64,000 nucleotides of DNA from Cacajao melanocephalus (Eukaryota; Chordata; Mammalia; Primates; Pitheciidae), in NCBI GenBank assembly GCA_963573385.1, contig CAUYLG010075606.1, positions 105,970-169,969 on the forward strand, read 5' to 3'. Numbering within the stretch: position 1 is the first letter of the stretch; the number at the start of each line of letters is the position of its first letter. This document shows positions 1 through 16,103 of the stretch, piece after piece. Made by a program: the position numbers and the translations under genes. A model generated the notes under the pieces. The model made no database searches, was not told the origin of the DNA, and was given only the letters and a program-made list of their open reading frames with translations.

Positions 1-204
1 CAGCAGCCACGCGTGGGAGAGCACGGCCCTTTGACCCCTTAGGGGATGCCGGGCTCCAGGCTCTAGGACCCTGTCATGAAAAGACCCTGCCTGGGGCCCG
101 GACAGGTCAAGGAGGAAACAGCTTCCCTGCAAGGGCTTAAGGCCCCTGCGGGATAACAGAGGCAGCAGCAATGGCGGCCACCTTGGGGGTGGGAGGGTTC
201 TATT
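1..204. other. Unassigned intergenic sequence
   Basis: No gene, repeat or motif that I can name. Confidence 0.4.
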
Positions 205-350
205 TACTAAGCCACAGCATCTCATTTCCTCCTTTCAACAAGCCTCAGCAATAAGCACTCCCATTACCCCCGTCACAGGCAAGAAAGCCGAGGCCCTCTG
301 GGGACACACAGCCAGCAAGAGGCAGAGCTGGAATTAAATGCAGGGCTTAA
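205..350 (+). repeat. MIR SINE fragment
   Basis: Recognised by the MIR core ending, with the typical ACACAGCCAGCAAGAGGCAG block. Confidence 0.6.
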
Positions 351-2023
351 TGACCCAACATACCACTGTGCACTGCGCAAGGTGACAGGGGTGGGCAGTT
401 TGTGTGGAGGGGGACGGGAAGGGAGCACGGGAGTGTGGCGGGGGAGGTGGAATGACAAGGGACAGCCTCGCTGAACCCGGCAGTCACTCGCCAAGCCCTC
501 TTCCTCCTGCCTCCCGTTATCGTGCTCCACTCGGCCAGCCGTTTCTCTTGCCCTTGGCCACCATGTACATCTGGGCCCCCTCATGGGCGGGATTGGACGT
601 GACACAGGGGAGCCTGGCAGCCTGGGTCTCCCATTTGTAAAGAGTCTCCAATTCAGACATAAACATCTGTTCAAATGCGACTATTATCCAGTCAGTGTTT
701 GGAACACGGCTTTGGCATCTTTCTATACTGCAACCTTCACCGTGTCAAGGGGGCTGGCTTCTCCCAGTCTCTGGGAGACACTGGGGGGACCGCCCTGGTG
801 TCCAGGGACCCCTGCAGTGGTCCCCAGCCTGTCTCCTGGCCTCCCCTCCCCCTCCCCAACCCACTCTCCGCCCAGAGCCCAAGGGCTCTTTCCAAAACGT
901 AGATCAAATCACATTGTTCTGTTTAAAGCTGTCCAGCAACTGCCCAATCTATAGAATCAAATCCCAGAGCCAAACACAGAGTTCCTGCCTACGGGCATGA
1001 CCCAGCCTCCATCCCAGCTCTTCTCCTTCAGCCTGGACCATTCTGCCTCCCTGTCCTCATCACCCCCCTTTCCCTGGCTCAGTCCTCTTCATCCTCAGGA
1101 ATCCACTCTGGAGCATCACCTCCACTGATATTAGAGCCCCCACCCCGACTCCTGTAAGTGAAATGAAAAAAACAATATGTGACAATCTGATTCCTGTCCA
1201 CCCCCAAAGACCATGTGACGCCTGATATCAGGGCCTGTCTGCAGGGGTCCTGCTGGATCCCAGGACCCAGCACCAAAAATGATGCTGGGCTTCACCCATC
1301 CTGATGCAGATGTGGCCACAAAGGCCCAGCGTGGCTTGAGACTCACTCAAGGCCACATAGCAGTGCAGAGCAGAGCAGAACGGGACTTGGCCCCAGGCCC
1401 CTGATGTCCCACCCCTGCCATAGTGCCATCCATGGGGACTTGCTAGCTCACTAAGGAATTCAGGCATGACAGGAAGCCCTCCCCACCCAGCACACCCCTC
1501 TGTGGCTGAGTATCACTGGATTCCAGTTCCTCAGTCTCCAGCCACCCACTGGCCTGACACCTGCATCAGCATCCCCGTATCAGTTTTCTCATCCGCTGAA
1601 TGCAGCTCCGTCTCTTCATTGTCACGATCAGAGGAGGCTCGCTGTTTATCTCCATGCCTTTCTGTCTGAGAGGCTGGAAGCAGGAAGGAGAAAGCCAGGC
1701 CAGAGGAAGGGCCTCAAATCAATCTGTCCTTGAGTGGTTTTGATAAGAGCCAGGAGCAGCCCACCTTCATCGAGTGACGAATGATCACTGGCTCCCTGGA
1801 TGGGTTGATATCCCAGAGGTAGCAGACAGGGGACTCAGTGGGGAGGGGAAGAAGAGCCGGGAGCATCAGAACAAAGACTCCATGGAGAGGAAGGATGGGT
1901 GGGAGAGTCGGGATTGAGCCGCCCTCTGCTGTCAATCATGTCCCTGGAGAACATGACTATTCAAGGCTGCAGCTCTGGGGCTGCCTTTCCCTCCTTCTTG
2001 CCGGACACTTTGCGTATACCATC
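351..2023. other. Intergenic, no gene recognised
   Basis: Mostly unique-looking sequence with possible degraded MIR near 1330-1380. Short open frames on both strands show no recognisable protein and no codon structure. Confidence 0.5.
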
Positions 2024-2378
2024 TGCTATGGTCTGAAGGTTTGTGTCCCTCCAAAATTCACAGTCAAAACCCAACTCTCAAGGTGATGGTACTAGAAGAT
2101 GGGGCCTTTGAGAGGTGGGAGTCGAGCCCCCATGGATGGGATGAATGCCCTCATACAAGAGGCCTGAGGGAGGCTGCTAGCTCTTCACCCTTCCACCATG
2201 TGAGGCTATAACAACGGGACGCCAACTATGAAGCAGAGAGCCCTCACCAGACACCCAGTCTTCCAGCACCTTGATCTTGGACTTCCCAGCCTCTAGAACT
2301 GTGAGCAATAAATTTCTGTTGTTTATAAATTACCCAGCCTAAGGTATTTTGTTATACCAGTCCAAATGGACTAAGGTA
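2024..2378 (+). mobile_element. MLT1-type MaLR solo LTR
   Basis: Near full-length LTR: begins TGCTATGGTCTGAAGG, has the CCACCATGTGAGG block in the middle and the AATAAATTTCTGTTG poly(A) region near the end, and finishes in GGACTAAGG. These are hallmarks of MLT1A/B. Confidence 0.88.
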
Positions 2379-3299
2379 CCATGTCTTAATCCACACCGTA
2401 GCCATCCAAGGAAGAGATGTCTATTTTTTACAGAAAGGTTCACAGAGGCTAGGCAACTTGCCCAAACCACACAGCCAATAAAAGTGAAAATTGCAAACAT
2501 GTATTCCCTGACTTGACAAATAATTTCTGAGTGCTTTCTTGTGTCCGGCACAGCTAAACACTTTAGAAGACTGACCTCATCGAAGCAATCACTTCCCAAA
2601 GCATTCAGCCTCTTTCCCTCTCTGCTTCCCCAGTAAAGATTCCCCGTCCTCAAGGCACCTGCGGCCACTGAGACACAATCAGTCTAGGAAGATTCAATTT
2701 GGGTGAATCTGATGTTGGTTTATTTAGACCCAGAAGACTGTTGACAAGAGGTGGTTCAGCAAATGGGACAGAGGCCTGGTGTTCTCGGCTCCCTTCTCTT
2801 CCTCCTGCATCAGTGCCGCCGGAGGAGGAAGGCCTGAGCTCCCCACTTGGACCCCAAACTGTGCCGCAAAAGGCCCCCCCTCAATTTCCACTCTCAGTTG
2901 CCCTGCCCTGCCTCAGTTTCCCGTCTCCCTGTACCTCCTCAGAAAAGTCATTCGCAGGAAATGGTAGAAGACATGTCTTTCTGTGTCCTTTATTTGGGAC
3001 CTTGTGAGGGTCAAATCTGGGGGCTTAGGACACGATCCTCTAGTCTGTCGCTGGAGCCTGCAGGCTGCTCACGGCCCCTGTCATACAGTTGAGTAGATGC
3101 AGCTTAACTATCTTTACTGAGACTCCTGAATCCATTTGTTTGACCCCACCTTTTGCCTGATAGAGGACAGAGCCAGAATTTAAACTGCGAGGAGCCTGGA
3201 GGAGTCAGCTTCCCCTATATCCTCCCGGGACCCTGACAGCACGGGGCCTTCTTACGGCTACCACTCATTCATTAACGCTTCATAGCTTTGCTCTCCCTC
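2379..3299. other. Intergenic, one MIR-like patch
   Basis: A MIR-like segment around 2420-2500 (CACAGAGGCTAGGCAACTTG) is the only part I can place. Nothing gene-like in the remainder. Confidence 0.45.
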
Positions 3300-3660
3300 C
3301 CTCTTTCTCAGAGGGCCCCAAACTCCTTCACGGCCCACAAAGCCCCTCATGTCTGGCCTGGTCCACATTTCCCCTTTCTCACTACTCTCCTGCATTCTCC
3401 TCTCTTACCTCCCCCACGTAGCCCCCACAACCCTACATTCATTACCTGCATTCTGTGTTTCAACTACATAGAATGTGTCATGCTTCAAAACTGCCATGTC
3501 CTCCCTCTCCTCTGGGCCCTCACATAGGCTGTTCCTTCAGCTACATCACTGTTCCTCCCTGGCCTGGCTCATTGCAACACCAGCCTCAGGCTTCAGCTTC
3601 CATGAGGCTCCCTCTGGAGAGGCTTGTTTGTTCCCACCCAGCATTCAAGTGTAGTTGCTC
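3300..3660 (+). repeat. L2 LINE fragment
   Basis: The pyrimidine-rich text with CACATAGGCTGTTCC and scattered CTCC blocks follows the L2 3' region. A short MIR-like piece follows at about 3665-3740. Confidence 0.5.
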
Positions 3661-3992
3661 ATTTTTACTGACAATAAGTCTTTACTGAGCACCTACTCAG
3701 TGCCAGGAGCATTGGGCTCCACGATACATCAGCCAGCTCTCGGGAGCTTCAGTGCTGAGGAGCTCCTGCCCTGTGCTTCCTGCCCCTCTGTGAACTCCAC
3801 TTCATATTCATTGCTTCTCTAATCATCTGTCTTCTCAAAGGGACCAATGTGAATCCTACATCTGGTAAGGATTTGGTATCCTGAATATATAAAGAACGCC
3901 TGTGCCTCAACAACAACAAAAACAACCTATATTAGAGTCCTCCAGAGAAATAGAACTAATTGACTCTGGGTATGCGTATGTGTGTGTGTGCC

Positions 3993-4224
3993 TAAGTTGA
4001 GTATCCCTTATCCAAAATGCTTGGGAGCAGCAGTATTTGGGATTTTTTTGGATTGTGAAGTATTTGCATTGTACTTACCGAATGAGCGTTCCAAATCCAA
4101 AAATTCAAAATTCAGACTGCTCCAATGAGCACTTCCTTTGAGCATCACAATGACCCTCAAAAAGTTTCAGATTTCAGAGCATTTCAGATTTCGGATTTTC
4201 AGATCTGAGATTTCCCAACTTGTA
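3993..4224. mobile_element. Tigger-like (TcMar) MITE
   Basis: About 230 bp with imperfect terminal inverted repeats (AAGTTGAGTATCCC and GGGAAATCTC-type complement) flanked by TA. It is full of GGATTT/CAGATTT blocks typical of a small non-autonomous Tigger. Confidence 0.65.
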
Positions 4225-4230
4225 GGGGTG

Positions 4231-4279
4231 TCTGTGTGTGTATGTGTGTGTGTGTGTGTGTGTATGTGTGTACACACAT
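4231..4279 (+). repeat. (TG)n microsatellite
   Basis: Imperfect TG run of about 49 bp directly right of the Tigger-like element; a shorter TG run sits to its left, so the insertion went into a TG tract. Confidence 0.85.
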
Positions 4280-4303
4280 GTATATAGTGCATAAAAAGAT
4301 TTG

Positions 4304-4610
<307 letters not shown>

Positions 4611-5313
4611 AAAGGATTTGTTGTGTAGAACTGGCTCACACAATTCGGGAGATGGACAAGCCCAGCATCTGCAGGGTGAATCGGCAAGCTGGAGGCCCAG
4701 GAGAGCTGATGGCGTAGCTTCTGAGTCCAGAGGCGGGAAAAAAGCCAATATCCCAGGCTGAAGGCAGCCAGGTAAAAGAAATTTTCTTTTCCTTGGAGGA
4801 GGGTCAGCCTTTTTGTTCCATTCAGGCCTTCAACTAATTGGATGAGTCTCACCCACATTAGGGAGGGCAATCGCTTTATTCAGCTAATTTAAATATGAAC
4901 TCATCCCAAAACATCCTCACAGAATCACCTGGGATAATATTTCATCAAACATCTGGGCACCCTGTGGCCCAATCAAATTGACACATAAAATTAACCATCA
5001 TGCAACCCAATTAAAAAGTGGACAAAGGACTTGAAGAGACATTTCTCCAAAGATGATCTACAAATGGCCACGAGGCACATGAGAAGATGCTCAGTATCAT
5101 TTGTAATTAAGGAGATGTGACAAAATCACAATGAGGTGCCTATGAGCTCAAAATCACAATGAGCTATCCACCAGGATAGCTCTTGTCGAAAACAATGAAA
5201 ATAAGAAGTATTGGCAAGGATACTGAGAAATTGGTACTCTCATGTATTGCTGGTGACAGCATAAAGTGGTGCAGTCACTCTGAAAAAGAGTTTGGCCATT
5301 CCTTAAAAGGTTA

Positions 5314-5620
<307 letters not shown>

Positions 5621-5879
5621 TATGAAATATCCAGAATAGGTTAGTCCTTAGAGAAGACACATTAGTGGTTTCCAGGAGATAGACAGGAGTGATTACTTAA
5701 TGGCACAAGGCATTCTGGGGTGATGACAAGTTTTGAAGCTAGAAGTGGTGGTTATACAAGATTGTGAAAGCACTAAATGCCACGGGCTTGCACACTTTAA
5801 AATGGTTAATTATGTATTATGTGAACTTCACCACAATCATCTTCGTTCTCACCCATCTTCCCCGTTTGGTTCATAGGTT

Positions 5880-5985
5880 TCCTGCGAGCTAGAGTCCTTC
5901 ACCATTGTAACCCCAGCACTGCGTACAGTCCCTGCCACAAAGGAGGTGCTTAATACAGCTTTGTTGAGTAAATAAACACAGAAAA
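5880..5985 (+). repeat. L2 3' end
   Basis: Carries the L2 terminal text GGAGGTGCTTAATACAGC followed by TTGAGTAAATAA. Confidence 0.5.
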
Positions 5986-7238
<1,253 letters not shown>

Positions 7239-7249
7239 AAGTTTAATTT

Positions 7250-7664
7250 TTTATAGGTGACATGATATATTATCCCCCACTGGTCATCATCATTGCCTAC
7301 TCACCACTAATTCTCGCCTCTTTCTTTCCATCAGAACCCCATTTAGGGGCAGGGCACCAATGTGCCCTGTGGAAAATACTCCCCTGAGAAGGGGACACGG
7401 TTTTGGTCTATGGGTGTCCACAGACAGCCCTGGGTGGGGTTTGCACGGAAGCCTCTGGAGAAGGAGACCCAGAAGCCTCTGGCCTTGGCCTTCCTCCTTC
7501 ACCGTGTCTACAATGCAACCTTGGTGCCCAGAGATGGAGCTGCCTTCCTACAAGCACAGAAAGTAAGACGTAGCTGAGGATGGTGGCATTAGAAACGCAG
7601 GAGAAGCCTGGGTCCCTGATGGCTCCTTAAAGCCCTCCCACTGGCCTGCAAGCTGCCAGCCTAA
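7250..7664. other. Unassigned intergenic sequence
   Basis: No gene or repeat that I can name. Confidence 0.4.
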
Positions 7665-7950
7665 GGATGGCTCACGCCCATAATCCCAACACTTTGGGAG
7701 GCTGAGGCAGGCAGATCACTTGAGTCCAGGAGTTTGAGACCAGCCTAGCCAACATGGTGAAACCCCATCTCTACGAAAAATACAATAATTAGCCAGGTGT
7801 GATGGTGCACACCAGTAATCCAGCTACTTGGGAGGCTGAGGCAGGAGAGTCCACCCAGGAGGTGGAGGTTGCAGTGAGCCGAGATCATGCCACTGCACCC
7901 TAGTCTGGGCGACAGAGCGAGACTCCATCTCCAAAAGCAGACAAACAAAA
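7665..7950 (+). mobile_element. Alu, slightly 5' truncated
   Basis: Starts at GGATGGCTCACGCC, lacking about 10 bp of the 5' end. Tail is an A-rich AAACAAAAACAAC run. Confidence 0.88.
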
Positions 7951-8078
7951 ACAACAATGAAAAAGAGTGCCTGTGGCAGAAGGAAAACAGGCCCCTGTTT
8001 GGTTAAGTCGCCGCAGTCTGCACCTGAAGCCGACGTAATTCTAATCAATGCCACAGAAATCAAATAAAATTTACCACA

Positions 8079-8513
8079 TGTAGTATAGTGGGTTGAGCAG
8101 CACCGTCCAGAAGATAGGTCTTCCCGAGCCTCAGACTGTGCCCTTATTTGGAATAAGGGTCATTGTGGATGTAATCAAGGTAAGGATCATGAGATGAGAT
8201 CCTCCCAGATTAGGATGGACCCTAAATCCAATGACGGGTGTCCTTAAAAGAGGCAGAAAACGAGAAGACGGGCAGAAGCCCAGAGACAAAAGCCCAGTAG
8301 AGGCGGAGGCGGAGACTGGGGTGATGCTGCCACAGCCAGGGACCAGCACCCGGAAGAGGCAAGGAGAGATTCTTCCCAGAGCCTTTACAGGGAGTCTGCT
8401 GACACCTGGATCTCAGACTGCTGGCCTCCAGAACCATGGCAGAATAAATCTCTGTCCTTTTAAGTCACCTAATTTATAGTCACTTGTTACAACAGCCCTG
8501 AGAAACCAGTACA
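8079..8513 (+). mobile_element. MLT1-type MaLR LTR (C/D-like)
   Basis: Follows the MLT1 text: CCTTATTTGGAATAAGGG, CCTAAATCCAATGAC, CTGCTGGCCTCCAGAAC, AATAAATCTCTGTCC, ending AGAAACCAGTACAG. Confidence 0.82.
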
Positions 8514-8526
8514 GGCAGAAAAAGGT

Positions 8527-8664
8527 GCTGTACAGGGTGCGTTGGCGTGCACCTGCAGTCACAGCTCCTCCAGAGGCAAAGGAGGGAGGATCGCAGGAGC
8601 CCAGGAGTTTGAGTCTGGCCTGGGCAACATCAGGAGATCGTGTGTCTCTAAAAAAATAAAAAAT
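8527..8664 (+). mobile_element. Free Alu-type monomer (FLAM-like)
   Basis: A single 7SL-derived arm of about 138 bp with its own A-rich tail, flanked by perfect AAAAAGGT duplications (8519-8526, 8665-8672). This shows it moved as a monomer and is not a broken Alu. Confidence 0.7.
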
Positions 8665-8741
8665 AAAAAGGTACCATAGAAGATGTGCCATCTAAGTTGG
8701 GCAATTGAAAGACAGATCATTCTCACACTAAGAAAGAAAAG

Positions 8742-9789
<1,048 letters not shown>

Positions 9790-10015
9790 AGTAATAACAG
9801 GGACCATTCACTCAGTGTTTACTCTTCGGCTGGGGCAAGTGATTTCCCTGTAGAATCCCATCTCACCCTCTCAGCTCTCAGGGGTAGGTCTTATCACCAG
9901 CCCCACTTCACAGATAAGAAAACAGAGGCTCAGAAAAGGTCACAAGCTCTCCCGAGGTCACCCAACCAGTAAGCCACGGGGGTTAGGTTTGGAGAGAGAG
10001 GATTTGAATTCTCGT
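9790..10015 (+). repeat. MIR SINE
   Basis: Contains CCCCACTTCACAGATAAG and GGTCACCCAACCAGTAAG, the MIR central region. Confidence 0.75.
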
Positions 10016-10029
10016 CTCAGTCCTTCTTC

Positions 10030-10110
10030 TTATTAGCTATTTCGTGTCCACATGTCATTTGATGCATTTAGCTTAGCCTCAGTTTCCTCCTCTGGAAAAT
10101 GGACGGAGCC
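10030..10110 (-). repeat. MIR fragment, reverse
   Basis: CTCAGTTTCCTCCTCTGG marks the reverse MIR core, facing the MIR just upstream. Confidence 0.6.
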
Positions 10111-11169
10111 CAGGTAAGAGCTATCAGACAGGTGAAGTCCAGCATTCAGGGAGTATTTTATACAATTCAGAACTTGCTCTCCAGCTTGGTATATCGCAAA
10201 ACTGTGTTTTCCCAACAAAAATCAAGAAGATTTTCAAAATCTTTCCCAGCAAGCGAGATGGGACTCCTGAGAGTGGGCCATAGACACATGTTTTGCACAG
10301 ATTTTAATCTCAGATCTGTTGACTTAAATGTCTATCCCCCACCACTGGTCACACCACCCTCGGGTGGGAGAGGTTGAAATGGTCTGGGCTGCTTTGCATC
10401 TCATCAGCTTCCTCTTTGACAGCCAGAGTGGGATGTCTCCTGCCAAAACAATCACGCCTGTCTACAGCTCCAAGAGGCTCAGGAGGTGACCTGGAGGCCT
10501 GCCCCGCTGGCCCAGTCAGTCGGGTAACCCTCTCTTCTCAGCCAGCCTGTGTTTACCCTGCGGTTCCATTGGAGAAAGCCCCCCGGCCCCCCGACTTTGC
10601 AGCCTGAACATCTATCGGTATTTTCACAACCTGTTAGAAGGCTGCTGAATTCCACCTCGCAGATGCCACATTTGGGTGCTTGACGACTTGCACGAAGAAT
10701 ATTTAGAGGAGAAGATGAGGGAACCAACCTCTAAACGGAGCTGATCATGGTAACAGGGACAGTTGTTACCTTTGTCCAGCACTTCACAGTTTGTAAAGCA
10801 TGTCTTAGGCACGACATGGTGTCGGTTTTGACCCTCGTGGTAACCTTTAAGGAAGAGGGATATGACAGGTATTATTGTCCCATGCCTGGCCATGTCAAGT
10901 GGCTTGCTGTCTGTCAAGTCACAGAGCAAGTGCTCACCAAGAAGCCCCCGGAGGGAAGGAAGGGCCAGGATGAGCCCTAGGGGAGCCACTTCAGGAGCTG
11001 GGAGCAGAGAAGCCTCCCAGACATGGGAGAAACCCCAGTGGATGGGGAGGGGGCAGAAAGAAAAGCAGGAGAAGAGGTGTCTTCGAGAATGCCGGGAGGA
11101 GGGAGAGGCCATGCCACGTCTGCCGAGATGCTCCATTGGAGATAGTGTGGTCAATGGCTAAGAAGGTGG
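10111..11169. other. Intergenic, possible degraded MIR
   Basis: 10745-10950 resembles an old MIR; the rest is unassigned. Open frames on both strands up to about 176 codons carry no recognisable domain. Confidence 0.4.
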
Positions 11170-12164
<995 letters not shown>

Positions 12165-12360
12165 ATTTGACTCCTAGCTCTGCTACTGTGCGACCTCTGA
12201 CAAAAGCCACTTAATCTCTTTGTGCCTCAGTTTCCTCACTTGTAAAATAGGGATCTTGAGATCATGATGCTACCTGCCTGTCCAGATGGTTGTGAGGGTG
12301 AGGTGACACAATCTAAGGAGAGAGCCTGGCCTGGGTAGTGATGGCAGGCTGTTATTATCG
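12165..12360 (-). repeat. MIR, reverse
   Basis: Good match through CTCAGTTTCCTCACTTGT and the downstream GTGAGGTGACACAAT block. Confidence 0.75.
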
Positions 12361-12366
12361 TTATTA

Positions 12367-12654
<288 letters not shown>

Positions 12655-12879
12655 GGGCTGTTTTTATTCTATTATTAACTAGTATCATGAGATGCTCAGT
12701 TTGAGAACCAGTGAGTTAAGACAATGATTCCTAGAGAGACCCATACTAAAGTGCAGTCATTTTGATGCTTACTTATACAATTCCTACTATTGACCAGGCA
12801 CCAGGATATGATGGCTGCCAAGGAGACATGGTCCCCGCTCAAAGGTTTGCAGCAGCAGGTAGAAGAGGCTTGCTCTGGC

Positions 12880-13060
12880 CAGTCATTTAATCCCCACTAC
12901 AAAACCCCAGGACCAGGGATCTATTCAAGCTCCCATTCCACATGGGAGGAAACAGGGACAGAGAGACGTAGTCCACTGCCCAAGGTCACACAGTGAGGAA
13001 GTGGTGGAGCTGGGATTTGAACCCCAGGGGTCTGTCTGCCTCTAGAGCCTGCAGTGGTGT
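12880..13060 (+). repeat. MIR SINE
   Basis: Contains GGTCACACAGTGAGGAAG and GGGATTTGAACCCCAGG. Confidence 0.75.
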
Positions 13061-14361
13061 GTCCCACCAGTAACTACAAGTGGTGGTGACTGCCACTGGC
13101 ATCCAGAGTGTGCAGGATGTGAAGGGCAAGTGATGCTAGAACTGAGAAAGGCATACAGGAGTTAACTAGATCAGTGGGGGCGGCAGGGTTAAGGCCCTGA
13201 GGCAGAATGGGCAAGTCGAGTGTGAGGATGCAGAGAGCCAGCTGCCCAGAAGATGAAACCGGCCAGGAAGGAGGCACTGCCTGCTCATCAGGCCTGACAG
13301 CTCCGTGGGGAATGTGGACTGTACCCCAAGCACAGCGGGAAGCCTTTGGGGGACTTTCAGTGGAAGTGTGGTGAGATTCAGGAACCACTTTCTACAGCTG
13401 AATGGGCTCAGGCACACAAAAGACCGAGGGGCACTTTGAATACAGACACGGGGCCCCTCCAAAGTACATTAGATGGAAAAGCAAAATGCTGGAGTGTGGG
13501 TGCTGGCTTCTATCTGCAGAGGGAAGAAGGAGAGATAGAATAAGAATACGTATGCACCTTTGTGCTCGGATAGATGTAAAATCTCTCGGAAAGGGTATAC
13601 AAGCAACTGTCAGGGACGGGGGGGGGGGGCGGGGGAGGGAGGGGGGTGTTCTCTGTAGATTTTTCTCTTTTAAATGTTAAACCTTGGGGTGAGATTACCT
13701 AACAGAAATTAAGATTTTTTTAAAAGATGATGCTGGCCGCTGGGTGGAAAATGGAACACAGGGGGTCTACGGTGAAATCCAGGGCCTGATGCAGGAATGA
13801 GACTCAGCTGTTAGGTTTCCACGTGCAGCGGGAGATGAAGAATTAACTAAGATGGGGCCTGAGCGTGGGTGCAGCTGCCGGGAGGGCTGGTCTGGGACCG
13901 GCACTGTGTCGCGCAGCTGCATGGTGTTACATAGAGTGAGGGCTGAGGAAGGGAAAAAAAGGGTAGAGCGTCAGGGACCCCCTTAACTTTTCCTCTAGCA
14001 GAGTTTGACATAGCTTCAGCCCGAGGCACCCGGATTTCCTGGGCCCCTCCTCGAACACCACCATACAGGCTTTACGCGTGGAGTGTGGAAGGCGGGCACG
14101 AGGGACGGCAGCAGGTGCGAGAAGAAACCTCCAGCGGGGCTCAGGAGCCCTGGGCTCCGGGTTGTAAATCAAAGCACCGCTTCTCAAAGGGAGGCGCCCA
14201 GGGGATGTCTCCGCCTCTCATTCTCAGTTGGTGAGCAAAGGGACAGAGATGCACTAACGTGGAACGTTCTGGAAAAGCAGTTCTTGGCTTCTGCAGATGG
14301 GGTATCTCGGGCTGTTCAAGGGGGCCTCCGGGTGGCTCCGGAGGGATAATTTGCTCAACTT
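13061..14361. other. Intergenic, partly ancient LINE-like, with a G-tract
   Basis: 13090-13510 resembles the old LINE-like untranslated text seen repeatedly further right (for example GGCCCTGAGGCAGAATGGGC). 13613-13646 is nearly pure G. The remainder is unassigned. Confidence 0.4.
13613..13646 (+). repeat. G-rich tract, G-quadruplex-capable
   Basis: A 12-G run followed by further runs of five, three and six G separated by single bases. Confidence 0.85.
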
Positions 14362-14764
14362 TAAATAAAGGCGGCAGCAAACTAAACCAAAAGGCGGCAG
14401 ACCTCCTCTTGCAGCAGGCATTTTCCCGGCGGCTGCTGCCCCCTGCTGACAAAATCGGGATATCGCAGCCTCCGTGCCCCGCCGAGGCCACAGCTCCGGG
14501 CTCCACTTTGCATTCCGGGCGCACAGAAGGTGAGTCAATCCCATTTCCTCTGCCCTTTATTGAGATGGCCACCGCCAAGCACTGCATCATTGGGGCCATA
14601 AACAACCAGTCCCACGTGAACAGTGGAAAAAAGAACAGCAAAGGTCATTACCAAGAGAAAGCAGTGCACCAGATGCGACAGTGCATTACAGGAAATTGTA
14701 AAACAGAAGGGCACAGCAGCATTATAAATCTCCCTCCACGGAATTGTCGCCACCCCACTGGCTG
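14362..14764 (+). other. CpG-containing unique patch with a strong splice donor
   Basis: TTAAATAAAG (14361-14370) precedes a GC-rich segment with several CpGs that ends in AAG|GTGAGT (GT at 14530). An 89-codon frame with a good Kozak ATG begins at 14565 but runs into a MIR. It could be a non-coding first exon or an enhancer; I recognise no protein. Confidence 0.35.
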
Positions 14765-14890
14765 TTCATCAGAGCTGATGCCCACTGAGTCTTACTACGT
14801 GTCAGGCGTGCTGGGGACCCCCTGCATGTGGTGACTCTTCTGAGCCTCAAAGCGCCTACAGGAGCAGGTGGGAGGGGTTTGAGACAGAGG
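14765..14890 (+). repeat. MIR SINE, 5' part
   Basis: TTACTACGTGTCAGGCGTGC is the MIR start region. Confidence 0.6.
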
Positions 14891-14995
14891 AAAGGTGGCA
14901 AGACAAGGATTAAGCCCAGCAAGCCGGGCTCAAGGCCTTGCAGATTTCAAGTGCAAAATCAATATCCTTTATTCAGTGGGTTCATACATCTAAAT

Positions 14996-15208
14996 CGGTG
15001 CCTGTCACCCGAGGAAGATTTTGCCCCCGAGGGGACATTTGGCAATGTCCGGGGACATTTTTGGTAGTCTCAGCAAGGGAGCTTGCTCTGGCTTCTAGTC
15101 AGTAGAAGACAGAGGTGCTGTCAAACATCCCATATTGCTCAGGACAGCCCCCATAACGAAGAACTCTTCATCCTCAAATGTCAGTAGTGCCGAGGTAGGG
15201 AAACGCTG
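14996..15208 (+). mobile_element. MER5A (hAT-Charlie MITE)
   Basis: Matches MER5A (GATTTTGCCCCCGAGGGGAC, GGACAGCCCCCATAACGAAG). A perfect 8-bp duplication ATCTAAAT at 14988-14995 and 15209-15216 is diagnostic of hAT insertion. Confidence 0.9.
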
Positions 15209-15216
15209 ATCTAAAT

Positions 15217-16103
15217 ACATAAAATTCCTACAGATCTTCTAGCTCTCTCTTTTTGGCATTGCCTCTGACACGAGGGCACTTGAGCAAATCTTCCTTAATG
15301 TATGAAAGGTATTCTTCTTGAGGATTCATGCAGAATAACTCTCAATTATTTAATTTCCCCTAAAACCTCCTATTTACCCAATTGTTGGATTGTATCCAAC
15401 AGCTGTGCTGTTACACCGTATAAATGATGGGACTGTGATGGGGCCCGGGCAGAGGGAGAAACCCCTGGCTGTCACGGCACAATGGCGAAGGGCCTTGGGC
15501 CCTGCAGTGGGCACGATCAGCCCTGACACTGTGCGTGGAATGTTGCTGCTGTCCCTGGCAGGGAGCCGTGGCTCATCCGCATGCTGCTCATCAGGGATGT
15601 TGGGACGTGTTCAACCCCAGGATGATTGAACAGTTCCTGGGAACAACCTGTCAGCAGCTGCCCTCCACTCTCCTCTTACTAAAAGCCCCAGTAGTCAGCC
15701 CCAGCATTCTACTCCCTGGCTTTGGGAAGCAGCCCTGTTAACCCTTCCTCTTCCACAGAGCATATGGGTGTAGCAAGGGGTGCAGGCTAGGGGTGGGAGA
15801 AGACCTAGGATCAGGTTACCCCCATCTGAATGGTCATGGCACACCTCCCAGCAATAAGCCCATTGCCTGCCCAAAAATTGGTATTCAAGAGTTGGTGCTT
15901 ATTGAATGAATGAATACACAAGAAGGGTAAACCCTATGAGAGTCATTCATTCATTCTTAGGAATATTTACCGAGTGCCTGGCCATGCAGGGACTGTCCTA
16001 GTTACCAGGTGAACAAAAGAGACCAAGTGTCAGTTCTCATGAAGTTTACCTTCTAGTGGAGGGTAACAGATACCATACAAATAAACTAATAAATATGGAA
16101 TAC
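15217..16103. other. Intergenic, old LINE-like fragments
   Basis: 15940-16080 resembles an ancient LINE 3' region (TTACCGAGTGCCTGGCC, CATGAAGTTTACCTTCTAG). 15217-15900 is unassigned. Confidence 0.45.

Noticed and set aside
14259..14834. 191-codon + frame
   Set aside because: Begins at GTG, crosses a strong donor and ends in a MIR; kept only as a possible non-coding exon.
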